In this document: piece by piece, positions 24,948 to 34,257 of the stretch | Layout: every line of letters starts with the position of its first letter | Position numbering within the stretch: the stretch's first letter is position 1 | Assembly (NCBI RefSeq): GCF_003075435.1 | Contig: NZ_QCZJ01000025.1 | Coordinates: forward strand, 1-64,000 | Length of the DNA: 64,000 bases | Origin: Terrimonas sp. | GTDB taxonomy: Bacteria; Bacteroidota; Bacteroidia; Chitinophagales; Chitinophagaceae | Direction: 5' to 3' | The notes under the pieces: model-generated | Told to the model about the DNA's origin: nothing | The model's database searches: none | The model's input: the letters and a program-made list of their open reading frames with translations, nothing else | Translations under genes and position numbers: made by a program

Positions 24948-27347
24948 ATGCAGGGAAAAAGAAATTTTAGGTATCTCCTGTTTTGCTTTTGTTTTTTCTT
25001 CCAAAGAGCTTTAGCACAGGGAGATTTTACCGGGGTGATCAGCCAGCAATTCAACCAGTATAGCCAACAGGCATTTACTGAAAAAATCTATCTGCATACA
25101 GATAGAAATTTTTATTTATCAGGTGAAATAATCTGGTTTAAAACATATATTACTGATGCCGTAAAACATCACCTGAGCAACCTGAGTAAGATTGCTTATA
25201 CTGAGCTTATCGATAAAAACAACAATGTATTGCTGCAGGCTAAAACAGGTATAACAGAAGGAACCGGCAACGGCTCATTTTACCTGCCTGCAAATATTCC
25301 CTCAGGCAATTATAAAATACGGTGCTATACCAACTGGATGAAAAATTTTGACCCGGCTTTCTTTTTTGAAAGTACGGTTACAATTGTAAATACTGCTTCT
25401 TCGGCCATGCTGCCTGTAATTGACACAATACCTTTTTATGATATAACCTTTTTTCCTGAAGGTGGAAATCTTGTGCAGGAAACAGAAAATAATATAGGGT
25501 TTACAATAACAGATAAGAACGGCGCAGGACTAAACAAATGCACAGGCATTGTAACGGATGGAAATGATAGCATTGTTCTTTTTTCCCCGCAACATGCAGG
25601 AATAGGTACATTTTTGTTTACACCTTTAAAAGGGCATTCATATGTAGCGCATATTATTGATACATTGGGAAAAGAAATTGCAAGGAAAGCTATACCACCT
25701 GCAGCCGAAGGATTAGCCTTGCGGCTGACCAAAACATCTTCAGGTCAGATAGCAATCGCTGTAAAATGTATGCCCGGGGATCCTGAAAATGGTAAAGCGT
25801 TGTATTTATTTGCCCATACCAGAGGTGTTATTAAGTCTGTACAAAAAGCTTTGATGCGTTCAGGAGTAGCGCAGTTTATCGTAGATGAAAGCCAATTGAA
25901 TGATGGCATAACACATTTTACCATATTCAATAACGAACGCAGACCTGTTTGTGAAAGACTATATTTTAAACGCCCTGCTCAAAAACTTAATATCGGGCTA
26001 TCATTAGATGCAAAGCAGTATTCTGCGAGGAGAAAAGCAGCTTTAACAATCATTTCAGCTGATGCTGATAATAAATCCGTGCCTGCAAATATGTCTCTGT
26101 CTGTTTACAGGGCAGATGATTTACAGAAGGAAAAAACAACAGATATATACAGCTACTTATGGTTAAATGCTGATCTTACAGGGAATATTGAAAATCCATT
26201 ATACTACTTCAATAATATCAATGATGTAACCACCAGGCAATTAGATAACCTCATGCTCACGCATGGATGGAGAAGATTTAAATGGGATAATATTCAGCAA
26301 AACAAAAAGCCCCTGTTTGAATTTTTGCCGGAATTTGAAGGACAGATAATAACCGGAAAAATCATAGACAGCGCTACAAAAAGACCTTTCCGGGACGCAA
26401 TAGTATTTGGTTCAGTACCTGGTTTATACACACAATTTTATGCTTCCCAGTCAGACAAGAATGGTAATATACAATTCTACACAAAGAATGTTGTAGGCCC
26501 AGGTGAACTGGTATTACAAGCCCAGGAAACTGATAAGCATTTTTATAATATTGAAGTCAACACTCCTTTTTCAGGAAAATTCACAACAAACACACTGGCG
26601 GATTTGAATATATCCCCGGGTTTAAAAAGTGCTTTGGAAACAAGCAGTATCAATGCACAACTGCAGAGAAAATACGCTGCCGACATGTTGCGGAAATATA
26701 ATTTACCGGATATTGATACCTCAACATTTTATGGAAAGCCAGACGAGCGTTATATGCTTGATGATTATACCCGGTTTACAACCATGGAAGAGGTATTGCG
26801 TGAATATATTCCCGGTGTTATTGTGAGCAGGGCTAATCGTAAATTCAAGCTTGCCGCTTTTGATATTCAAAATAAAAGGCTATTCAAAGATAGCCCGCTC
26901 CTGTTGTTAGATGGAGTGCCTGTGCAGGATGCGGACAGAATAATGAGCTACGATCCTTTGAAAGTAAGAAAGATCGAGGTTGTTACACGGCGGTATTATT
27001 ATGGTCCATTAGTATTAGACGGCATTGTTAATTTTATTACTTACAAGGGAAACCTGGAAGAATTTGAAATGGATCCGCGGTCGGTGATTGTAGATTTTGA
27101 CGGTATTCAATTGCAGAGAGAATTTTATATGCCTGCTTATGATACTGAAGAACAAAGAAAAAGCCGGCTTGCTGATTTCAGGAATCTTTTATACTGGAAC
27201 CCTGATGTAACTACCAACAAAAACGGGGAAACACAACTACAGTTTTACACCAGCGATATGAAAGGGAAATACATAGGAGTGATTGAAGGTATTACTACGG
27301 ATGGAAAAGCCGGAAGAAATACATTCAGTTTTGAAGTGACACAATAA
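24948..27347 (+). CDS. MG2-like protein with C-terminal plug-like domain
   Basis: A 799-residue secreted protein. A signal peptide ends near RALAQ. The first part resembles the macroglobulin MG2 domain (EKIYLHTDRNFYLSGEIIWFKTYI, then LPANIPSGNYKIRCYTNWMKNF). Several beta-sandwich segments follow. The last 200 residues contain a TonB-plug-like stretch (LLLLDGVPVQDADRIMSYDP, KVRKIEVVTRRYYYGPLVLDG) but no barrel. It is therefore not a transporter itself; it may dock to the receptor encoded upstream or to surface polymers. Similar large proteins occur widely in Bacteroidota without known function. The gene starts 29 bases after the DUF4249 stop. Confidence 0.75.
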   Translation: MQGKRNFRYLLFCFCFFFQRALAQGDFTGVISQQFNQYSQQAFTEKIYLHTDRNFYLSGEIIWFKTYITDAVKHHLSNLSKIAYTELIDKNNNVLLQAKTGITEGTGNGSFYLPANIPSGNYKIRCYTNWMKNFDPAFFFESTVTIVNTASSAMLPVIDTIPFYDITFFPEGGNLVQETENNIGFTITDKNGAGLNKCTGIVTDGNDSIVLFSPQHAGIGTFLFTPLKGHSYVAHIIDTLGKEIARKAIPPAAEGLALRLTKTSSGQIAIAVKCMPGDPENGKALYLFAHTRGVIKSVQKALMRSGVAQFIVDESQLNDGITHFTIFNNERRPVCERLYFKRPAQKLNIGLSLDAKQYSARRKAALTIISADADNKSVPANMSLSVYRADDLQKEKTTDIYSYLWLNADLTGNIENPLYYFNNINDVTTRQLDNLMLTHGWRRFKWDNIQQNKKPLFEFLPEFEGQIITGKIIDSATKRPFRDAIVFGSVPGLYTQFYASQSDKNGNIQFYTKNVVGPGELVLQAQETDKHFYNIEVNTPFSGKFTTNTLADLNISPGLKSALETSSINAQLQRKYAADMLRKYNLPDIDTSTFYGKPDERYMLDDYTRFTTMEEVLREYIPGVIVSRANRKFKLAAFDIQNKRLFKDSPLLLLDGVPVQDADRIMSYDPLKVRKIEVVTRRYYYGPLVLDGIVNFITYKGNLEEFEMDPRSVIVDFDGIQLQREFYMPAYDTEEQRKSRLADFRNLLYWNPDVTTNKNGETQLQFYTSDMKGKYIGVIEGITTDGKAGRNTFSFEVTQ

Positions 27348-27362
27348 CTTATTCATAAAATA

Positions 27363-28088
27363 ATGTGGAGGTTAGTATGTGAACACCCGGTATTGATTAC
27401 ACTAATTCTTTCCGGTGGCTTATTATCAGCAGTATTAAAAAAACTTACCTGGGCTGCAGCATTTACAGGTTGTATACTCGCACTATTAATATTTGCAGGA
27501 GCAGGCTATACAGGCATTGCTATGATGACAACATTTTTTATTAGCGGCGTTATTGCTACAGGTTGGAAGTCTTCTCAAAAATTTAAAAACGGGTTGGCAG
27601 AAAACAAGCGTGGCACACGCACAGCAAACCAGGTTTTAGCCAACGCAGGCGTACCGGCGTTAACAGGAGTTTTGTTTTTGCTGGATATTATTTCATATCC
27701 ATTATCTGTATTAATTATTGCGGCGTGCTTTTCTTCAGCCATTGCTGATACAGTATCATCCGAGATGGGAAATGTTTATGGAAGAAAGTGTTACAATATA
27801 CTTACCCTCAAAAAAGATGAACGTGGATTAAATGGGGTAGTGAGTATTGAAGGCTTTTTATTTGGACTGGGAGGCAGCATACTAATTGCCGCCATATATG
27901 GCTTTAATTATGGATGGAATATGTATGTGCTGATCATTATTATTTGCGGCACAGCAGGCAATATCCTTGATTCTGTATTAGGCGCTACATTAGAAAGAAA
28001 ACATCAGATAAACAATAATACCGTGAATTTTCTCAATACGCTTTTCGCAGGAGTGTTGGCGGCGATAATATATCAGATACTGCTCTAA
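27363..28088 (+). CDS. DUF92 (TMEM19/VTE6-like) integral membrane protein
   Basis: A 241-residue membrane protein with about six hydrophobic helices. The DUF92 pattern is visible in TWAAAFTGCILALLIF, KRGTRTANQVLANAGVPAL, CFSSAIADTVSSEMGNVYG and GVVSIEGFLFGLGGS. Plant and cyanobacterial members (VTE6) act as CTP-dependent phytyl-phosphate kinases; bacterial members are mostly uncharacterised. It lies 15 bases after the MG2-like gene and ends the operon. A role in isoprenoid alcohol phosphate metabolism is possible by homology only. Confidence 0.82.
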   Translation: MWRLVCEHPVLITLILSGGLLSAVLKKLTWAAAFTGCILALLIFAGAGYTGIAMMTTFFISGVIATGWKSSQKFKNGLAENKRGTRTANQVLANAGVPALTGVLFLLDIISYPLSVLIIAACFSSAIADTVSSEMGNVYGRKCYNILTLKKDERGLNGVVSIEGFLFGLGGSILIAAIYGFNYGWNMYVLIIIICGTAGNILDSVLGATLERKHQINNNTVNFLNTLFAGVLAAIIYQILL

Positions 28089-28093
28089 CACAG

Positions 28094-28121
28094 CCTCTCC
28101 TTCTTCAGGAAAGACGGGAGG
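28094..28121. terminator. Putative bidirectional terminator between convergent genes
   Basis: CCTCTCCTTCTT and AAAGACGGGAGG around a CAGG loop form an imperfect 12-base stem with two mismatches, followed by an AT-rich stretch. It occupies the 39-base gap between the convergent DUF92 and propeller genes. Confidence 0.5.
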
Positions 28122-28127
28122 TATTAT

Positions 28128-30359
28128 TTATTCAATCATATTCAAATATCTTCCCATCCAGTAAGGCAGCAACCAGAATACCGGTTCCCTTTCCGTATTG
28201 GTTTGACCATTAACAGCAGTCCAGGGATTTTTATCCCAACGTACCGTAGCGCGTATGCTTGCAGGCGGTAATTCGCTAACCTGTAAGTCATCCAGCACCG
28301 GCACGCGAACCATTTGCACATCTTCTCTTTTGCTGTGATCAATCCCCCAGTTAACCAAATCGAGCGGCGTATCTTTTAAAAATTCAATGGATGCAGGCAA
28401 TTCAGTTTTTTTATGGGTAGCGTAACTGTAAAAGAAATTGATCAATGGATTTTTATCATCCTTTCTTGCCACCATCCAGGTGGCAAAATGCGATTGATAA
28501 AACTGCAATAATTCCGGATCTTTTTCACAATGCAGCAGGATGGGATATAAGTACATTTGTAACACAACATCAAAATAAATAAACCATGCGGGATTTTGCT
28601 GCTGTATTTTTTTCATATTCTCCAGGTAATGCTCATCCTTAATCAGCCGCAGGTAATGTTGCTGGTATTTATTATTGCCTGTCATGTAATGCGCCAGCTT
28701 TAAAAAGCTAAGCATCTCCATAGCGTTCTGATTTCTGTCAGGCATCCATTCAGGATCACGGTTAAGGTTATCCGGGCTCCACACACTCCAACGGGTGTGC
28801 TGTCCGTCAATATCAATCATGTTGAAATTGTTCCTGATCAGATGATCAACAAGTTTTGCTACATGCTTTGCTACCACTTGTTTTTCCTTTTTGTCTGCCA
28901 CCAGTTCATAATAAAAAAAGTAACCCATCATATGACCGCACCATTCATCACTGCTGGTATCACCTTTCCATAACCATTTACCGTCTTTCGATTTACGCCA
29001 GCGCATTTCCACAGGCTTAAATCTCGGCTCTTTCACCAGTTCCTCAGCTAATGCTTTATCAGTATATTTTAAATTCTTATCGTGTACATTATCTCCCCAC
29101 GATGCAGGCACAATCGTTCTTGCAAAAAAACCATCCGTCTCTGTTATTTCCTCCAGCAGTTTTAAAAAATCAAACATCTTCTTTGCCTTTTCCTTTGCAT
29201 CAGTATTTTTTGTTACTGCATAGCGAAAAGATTCCATAGCAAGATAGTTACCGCCATATTCACCGTCATTATCATCATCCTCCGGCTCCCATCTTGTTAC
29301 ATCATTGGGATCGGGCAAACGGCATTGCCCAACGATCCACGGCTCACGAACATGACGCTGCATGGTAACATCATAAAAATATTTTTCTTTTTCGGCGAGT
29401 GTCATCAGCTTGCTGTGAATGGCGCTTACACCTTCCTGTGTAGCAATCCATGCTGTTCCTTCCTTATCAAATGTTATTTGATTCACCTTGTCGTTAAGCA
29501 GCCATCTACGGCTGAAGCGAAGAGATTTACTTCCGTTATTATGAAAACGAACAATGCCCACATCTGTACCAACCCATACTGAGCTATCCGGTGCAACAGC
29601 AACACAGTTCACATATTGAGAAGATAATCCATCGGCAGTCCTTAATGTTTTCTTTTTATTGTAGCCGTTTAAAATGGTTACACCTCCCAAACCGCCTGCC
29701 CACACATCATTACCTTTTATTGCCACTCCTTTTATATAAGCGCTGATCAGGTATGTGGTATCAAAAAAATATTTCAGAGAACCAGGAGTATAATGGTATA
29801 GACCTACATCCGTTCCAATCCATACGCCTGTATTCCCATCTGAAATTGCTGAGCGCACCGATTTAGCAATGCGGATATCTTTCCTGGTTGATGCCGCCGG
29901 TGTACATAACCATATATCCCTGGGTCCGAAAGCATATACACCATCTTTTGCGACACACAGCACAGAGACTGGCCCATTTGTATCTGCCATTTTTTTGAAA
30001 GCATTATACCTGTAGTGAAAAACTCCCTTCCATGTTCCGGCCCAAATACCGGATGCAGGGTCGTATAGTACAGTATAGGCAGGCCCGTCTTCCAGACCGC
30101 TTATTACTTTTTCCCAGCCTGTACCATTAATATGCTTTTTAAAAATACCTTCTGATGTTGCCATCCAGATATTTGATTGATCATCGGTAGCTATGCTCCT
30201 GATATTTGCATCTTTAAGTCCTTTAGGAAAATGAGGTATATGATATTCTTGTACAAAAGGGATATCTGCAGTATTTGTTGGTGATAATACTAATTGTGCT
30301 TTACTGCCGGTAACAATTATGCATATGAAGCAAAAGAAATATATTGTTCGTAGCCGCAT
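28128..30359 (-). CDS. Secreted seven-bladed propeller fused to all-alpha domain
   Basis: A 743-residue secreted protein. After a signal peptide (about 1-21), seven regulator-propeller repeats can be counted between residues 45 and 325, each of the type IWMATSEGIFK, GVWIGTDVGLYHY or SVWVGTDVGIVRF, enough for one complete beta-propeller. The remaining 400 residues are helical, with WGDNVHDKNLKYTDKALAEE, DEWCGHMMGYFFYYELV, DHLIRNNFNMIDIDGQHTRW and FWLLPYWMGRY, reminiscent of (alpha/alpha) toroid enzymes acting on polysaccharides. Unlike histidine-kinase propellers (two-component hybrids), it has no membrane helix, kinase or DNA-binding domain. A secreted glycan-binding or glycan-degrading role is inferred. 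It stands alone on the minus strand. Confidence 0.72.
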   Translation of the reverse strand: MRLRTIYFFCFICIIVTGSKAQLVLSPTNTADIPFVQEYHIPHFPKGLKDANIRSIATDDQSNIWMATSEGIFKKHINGTGWEKVISGLEDGPAYTVLYDPASGIWAGTWKGVFHYRYNAFKKMADTNGPVSVLCVAKDGVYAFGPRDIWLCTPAASTRKDIRIAKSVRSAISDGNTGVWIGTDVGLYHYTPGSLKYFFDTTYLISAYIKGVAIKGNDVWAGGLGGVTILNGYNKKKTLRTADGLSSQYVNCVAVAPDSSVWVGTDVGIVRFHNNGSKSLRFSRRWLLNDKVNQITFDKEGTAWIATQEGVSAIHSKLMTLAEKEKYFYDVTMQRHVREPWIVGQCRLPDPNDVTRWEPEDDDNDGEYGGNYLAMESFRYAVTKNTDAKEKAKKMFDFLKLLEEITETDGFFARTIVPASWGDNVHDKNLKYTDKALAEELVKEPRFKPVEMRWRKSKDGKWLWKGDTSSDEWCGHMMGYFFYYELVADKKEKQVVAKHVAKLVDHLIRNNFNMIDIDGQHTRWSVWSPDNLNRDPEWMPDRNQNAMEMLSFLKLAHYMTGNNKYQQHYLRLIKDEHYLENMKKIQQQNPAWFIYFDVVLQMYLYPILLHCEKDPELLQFYQSHFATWMVARKDDKNPLINFFYSYATHKKTELPASIEFLKDTPLDLVNWGIDHSKREDVQMVRVPVLDDLQVSELPPASIRATVRWDKNPWTAVNGQTNTEREPVFWLLPYWMGRYLNMIE

Positions 30360-30477
30360 TTAAGGGAAATTTACAAGTAGAAATGTATTGATTGCAGATA
30401 GGTTTTCAGTAGGAGAACTTAATTGATGGGATATACTCTTTTATAAAGGTGAGCCGGTATTTCAGTTTCAATTAATT

Positions 30478-30575
30478 TCCCCCGCATTTCCACCTTTTAC
30501 CTTATTTTCAAATTAATTCCCCCACCTTTCCACACTCCCATATTCCCTTATTTCCACATTAGTTAGTTCCCTTAC
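30478..30575. repeat. Pyrimidine-rich degenerate 7-base array upstream of dnaX
   Basis: From about 30485 the gap reads as pyrimidine-rich 7-base units, for example ACCTTTT and ACCTTAT at 30492-30505, and TATTCCC at 30541. A 25-base segment at 30469-30493 recurs imperfectly at 30509-30533, 40 bases later. The array runs into the dnaX -7 box. The rest of the gap between the divergent genes (30360-30470) holds nothing recognisable. Confidence 0.45.
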
Positions 30576-30581
30576 ATTTGC
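30573..30581 (+). promoter_or_regulatory. Putative -7 box of dnaX
   Basis: TACATTTGC is a perfect match to TAnnTTTGc. It ends only 4 bases before the dnaX ATG at 30586, so the mRNA would have a very short leader or the promoter belongs slightly differently. Confidence 0.45.
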
Positions 30582-30585
30582 ATAT

Positions 30586-32406
30586 ATGGATAATTTCATT
30601 GTATCGGCGCGTAAGTATCGTCCTCAAACCTTTAATACGGTTGTTGGGCAGGCGCATATTACTACCACCCTTAAAAATGCGATCAAAAATAACCAGTTGG
30701 CGCACGCGTTTTTATTCTGTGGTCCCAGGGGAGTGGGCAAAACAACCTGTGCAAGAATCCTGGCTAAAACCATCAATTGCGAGAATGTTCAAAAAGATGG
30801 AGAAGCTTGTAACAAATGTACATCCTGTGTGTCATTTAATGAAGGTACTTCACTTAATATACATGAGCTTGATGCGGCGAGTAACAACTCCGTTGATGAT
30901 ATACGAACTTTAACAGAACAGGTGAGGTTTGCTCCACAGGCAGGTAAGTATAAAGTATATATTATAGATGAGGTGCACATGCTCAGCTCTTCAGCCTTCA
31001 ACGCGTTTCTGAAAACACTGGAAGAGCCACCGCCATATGCCATTTTTATACTGGCAACTACGGAGAAGCACAAAATACTACCGACTATATTATCGCGCTG
31101 CCAGATATTTGACTTTAAGCGCATTACCCCGAATGATACAGTTGAGCATCTTGAAGAAATATGCGGTAAAGAAGGAATAAACGCAGATAAAGCTGCACTG
31201 CAGGTTATAGCGCAAAAAAGCGAAGGCTGTATGCGTGATGCCCTCAGCATTCTTGATAAAATAGTGAGTTTTACCAATGGAAAGTTAAGTTACCAGAATA
31301 CACTGGAACACCTGAATATATTAGACGCTGATTATTATTTTAAACTGGTTGATGCGATGATGGAGCAGGATGCCGCGGCCGCCCTGCTTTTGTATGATAA
31401 TATTAACCGGAAAGGATTTGAAGGTGATATTGTTTTGAATGGCTTTGCTGAATTCATCAGGAATGTGCTGGTTTGTAAAGATGATCGCGTAACGGAATTG
31501 CTTGAAGTAGTGGAAAGTTTTAAGGATAAGTATAAAGAAGCAGCAAAAAAGTTGTCAGTTTCATGGCTGATAAGTGCTTTAAATGTACTGAACGAGGCTG
31601 AAATAAATTATCGGGGCGCAAGAAATAAGAAATTGCATACAGAATTAGCGCTCATCAAACTTACCTATTTGGCCCAGGCGGTTCAACTGGTAAATGAAAG
31701 CGGCGGTACTGCTAAAAAAAAACTGATTGATGCAACAAAACCTGTTGCATTCAGGAAGATTAAACCATTACCCGTAAAAGCATCTTCCATTGAAAAATCT
31801 GCTCCTGCAGTTGATACACCCGAAGCCAGGCTTACCATTGCTAAGGAAGTGCAGAACGCACAATCCGGCACCCAGGCTGCAGCACCTGCAGAAAGAATGC
31901 AGGCAGCAAATACAACAGCAACAATTACCGGGGCTGTTGAGGAAAAGAAAGCCAAACCTACGCTTGGCGCTTTGTCTAAAATAAGGGAACAGATAGCACA
32001 GCGACAGCCCCAGGCAGCCGTGGTTAAGGATTTAACAGAAGAAAGCCTTGAACAAGCCTGGGGTTTATATATTGAAAAGCTTACTGAGCAGAAGAATCAT
32101 TCGGCTGTTACGAATTTCAGATTGGCTAAACTACGGGTGATAGAAAGCAATAGTTTTGAAATTACAGTTGAGAGCAATATCCAGCAAAAATTTATTGAGC
32201 AGGAGAGGGGTATGTTGATAGAGCACCTGCAATTATTTTTCAATAACCGCACACTCACCTATAATATACAGGTTAGGGAAAATCCGGAAGCCAATGTGCC
32301 GGTAGAGCGTCCCATGAGCAGCAAAGAGCAGTTTATGAAAATGGCAGAAGAATATCCATTAATAAAGGAGTTAAAAGAACGTCTTAAGATGGATCTGGAT
32401 TATTAA
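30586..32406 (+). CDS. dnaX: DNA polymerase III subunit gamma/tau
   Basis: A 606-residue clamp-loader ATPase. It begins FIVSARKYRPQTFNTVVGQ, with the Walker A loop GPRGVGKTTCARILAK (about 46-61). A zinc-binding Cys set follows (CENVQKDGEACNKCTSC). Walker B is YIIDEVHML and the sensor SRC motif is LPTILSRCQIF. AAA+ and clamp-loader domain III occupy roughly the first 370 residues. A variable Ala/Lys-rich linker follows and then the C-terminal domain that in tau contacts DNA polymerase or helicase. I see no obvious A-run frameshift site needed for a separate gamma form, but this was not tested. It is a single gene facing away from the propeller gene. Confidence 0.95.
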   Translation: MDNFIVSARKYRPQTFNTVVGQAHITTTLKNAIKNNQLAHAFLFCGPRGVGKTTCARILAKTINCENVQKDGEACNKCTSCVSFNEGTSLNIHELDAASNNSVDDIRTLTEQVRFAPQAGKYKVYIIDEVHMLSSSAFNAFLKTLEEPPPYAIFILATTEKHKILPTILSRCQIFDFKRITPNDTVEHLEEICGKEGINADKAALQVIAQKSEGCMRDALSILDKIVSFTNGKLSYQNTLEHLNILDADYYFKLVDAMMEQDAAAALLLYDNINRKGFEGDIVLNGFAEFIRNVLVCKDDRVTELLEVVESFKDKYKEAAKKLSVSWLISALNVLNEAEINYRGARNKKLHTELALIKLTYLAQAVQLVNESGGTAKKKLIDATKPVAFRKIKPLPVKASSIEKSAPAVDTPEARLTIAKEVQNAQSGTQAAAPAERMQAANTTATITGAVEEKKAKPTLGALSKIREQIAQRQPQAAVVKDLTEESLEQAWGLYIEKLTEQKNHSAVTNFRLAKLRVIESNSFEITVESNIQQKFIEQERGMLIEHLQLFFNNRTLTYNIQVRENPEANVPVERPMSSKEQFMKMAEEYPLIKELKERLKMDLDY

Positions 32407-32537
32407 AGAATATCCTGCCGGTTCAGGGCATGCAATGCCGGATACAGAAAAGATTATATGCTTCATGGCTTTTGCTGTTTTTGCCTTAATTTCGACCTTC
32501 CAAAAAGATATCTTAAAACTAAAATTTCTTATATACC

Positions 32538-34181
32538 ATGGCTGAAGTAATCAAAATGCCGAGAATGAGTGACACAATGACGGAGGGAGTGATTGTTGAA
32601 TGGCATAAAAAAGTAGGCGATAAAGTAAAATCTGGTGATTTGCTGGCTGAAGTGGAAACCGACAAAGCAACAATGGAGCTGGATAGCTACAACGACGGAA
32701 CCCTTTTGTATATAGGGGTTGAAAAGGGCAAAAGTGCAAAGGTTGATGATGTAATAGCCGTTGTTGGAAAAGAAGGAGAAGATTACAAATCAGTATTGGG
32801 TGGAGGTGCTGCTGCCAAACCAGAAGCCTCTAAAGCTGAAGCTGCACCTAAGCAGGAGGAAGCAAAAAAAGAGGAGCCCAAAGCTGCTCCTGCTGCAACG
32901 GTCACTCCTGAGCAGTTAGGCGTTACTGTTATCAGGATGCCCCTGTTGAGTGATACGATGACAGAAGGAAAAATAGTGCAGTGGCATAAAAAGGTAGGAG
33001 ATAAAGTAAAAAGCGACGATAACCTTGCAGATGTAGAAACCGACAAAGCTACCATGGAAGTGGTTGGCTATGCTGACGGTACATTATTATATACCGGCGT
33101 TCCGGAAGGTGAAGCTGCTAAAGTGAATGATGTTATTGCTATAGTTGGAAAGGAGGGAACAGATATTAATGGATTGCTGGCTTCTTTAAAAAGCCCGCAG
33201 GCTGGTGATAAAACGGCATCTGCCGCTACGCAAACACCATCTGCTTCAGGTTCAACACCAGCTCCTGCTGAACAAGAGGCAACAGGCGCGGCTTCGGATA
33301 ATGGCAGGGTGAAAGCCTCGCCACTTGCTAAAAAAATAGCACAGGAAAAAGGCGTTGATCTTAAGCTGGTTCAGGGCTCCGGGGATGGGGGAAGGATTAT
33401 TAAAAAAGATATTGACAACTTTACACCTGCCGCCGCATCAACCAAAGCTACACCTGCCGCGGCCGCTTCTGTTGCTCAGTTTAACGCAGCACCAGGAACA
33501 GAAGGATACACGGATATCAGCCTTAGCCAGATGCGTAAGGTTATTGCCCGCCGCCTGAGCGAAAGCAAATTCAGCGCCCCGCATTTCTATCTCACCATGG
33601 AGATAAATATGGATAATGCAATGGCTGCCCGTGCGCAGATGAATGAAGTAAGTCCCGTAAAGATCAGCTTTAATGACATGGTAGTGAAAGCTGCGGCTAT
33701 GGCGCTTAAAAAGCATCCTGCGGTAAACAGCAGCTGGATGAATGAATCTATCCGCCAATGGCATCATGTGCATATTGGCGTAGCTGTAGCTATTGAAGAT
33801 GGTTTGATCGTGCCGGTTATACGTTTTGCAGATCAAAAATCATTGAGCCAGATTGCTGCTGAAAGTAAGGATTTGAGTGGCAAAGCCCGCAACAAAAAAC
33901 TGCAGCCAAATGAATTCAGCGGAAATACATTTACGGTATCGAACCTTGGTATGATGGATATTGATGAATTTACCGCAATTATAAACCCGCCGGACAGCGC
34001 AATTATGGCTGTGGGCAGAATTAAGGAAGTTGTAGTGAGGAAAGGAGATGGCTTTGGCGTATCTAATTTTATGAAAGTAACATTGAGCTGCGATCACAGG
34101 AGTGTAGACGGCGCTGTTGGCTCTGCGTTCCTTCAAACATTTAAAAAATACCTGGAGAACCCGGTGACAATGCTGGTGTAA
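32538..34181 (+). CDS. aceF: Pyruvate dehydrogenase E2, dihydrolipoamide acetyltransferase
   Basis: A 547-residue E2 component that transfers acetyl groups from lipoyl-lysine to CoA. It has two lipoyl domains in tandem: residues 2-78 (MSDTMTEGVIVEWHKKVGDK, lipoyl Lys in VETDKATME) and about 130-205 (LSDTMTEGKIVQWHKKVGDK, VETDKATME). Ala/Pro/Lys-rich linkers follow, then a peripheral subunit-binding domain near 255-290 (VKASPLAKKIAQEKGVDL), and a catalytic domain ending with the active-site SCDHRSVDGAVGSAFL. The E1 and E3 genes are not adjacent. The two almost identical lipoyl domains show a recent internal duplication. The pyruvate rather than branched-chain assignment rests on overall pattern. 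Confidence 0.92.
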   Translation: MAEVIKMPRMSDTMTEGVIVEWHKKVGDKVKSGDLLAEVETDKATMELDSYNDGTLLYIGVEKGKSAKVDDVIAVVGKEGEDYKSVLGGGAAAKPEASKAEAAPKQEEAKKEEPKAAPAATVTPEQLGVTVIRMPLLSDTMTEGKIVQWHKKVGDKVKSDDNLADVETDKATMEVVGYADGTLLYTGVPEGEAAKVNDVIAIVGKEGTDINGLLASLKSPQAGDKTASAATQTPSASGSTPAPAEQEATGAASDNGRVKASPLAKKIAQEKGVDLKLVQGSGDGGRIIKKDIDNFTPAAASTKATPAAAASVAQFNAAPGTEGYTDISLSQMRKVIARRLSESKFSAPHFYLTMEINMDNAMAARAQMNEVSPVKISFNDMVVKAAAMALKKHPAVNSSWMNESIRQWHHVHIGVAVAIEDGLIVPVIRFADQKSLSQIAAESKDLSGKARNKKLQPNEFSGNTFTVSNLGMMDIDEFTAIINPPDSAIMAVGRIKEVVVRKGDGFGVSNFMKVTLSCDHRSVDGAVGSAFLQTFKKYLENPVTMLV

Positions 34182-34187
34182 TTAAGG

Positions 34188-34229
34188 AATTTGAAAATGT
34201 GGAAATGTGAAAATTTTGATGGAAAAGTT
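34188..34229. repeat. Purine-rich degenerate 7-base array
   Basis: Units at 34188, 34195, 34202 and 34209 (for example AAATGTG and GAAATGT) keep a 7-base spacing in the gap after the E2 gene. There is no mirrored arm. It belongs to the same class as the other arrays in this window. Confidence 0.4.
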
Positions 34230-34257
34230 TTAAAGGCTAGTAATTAAAATAATGATG

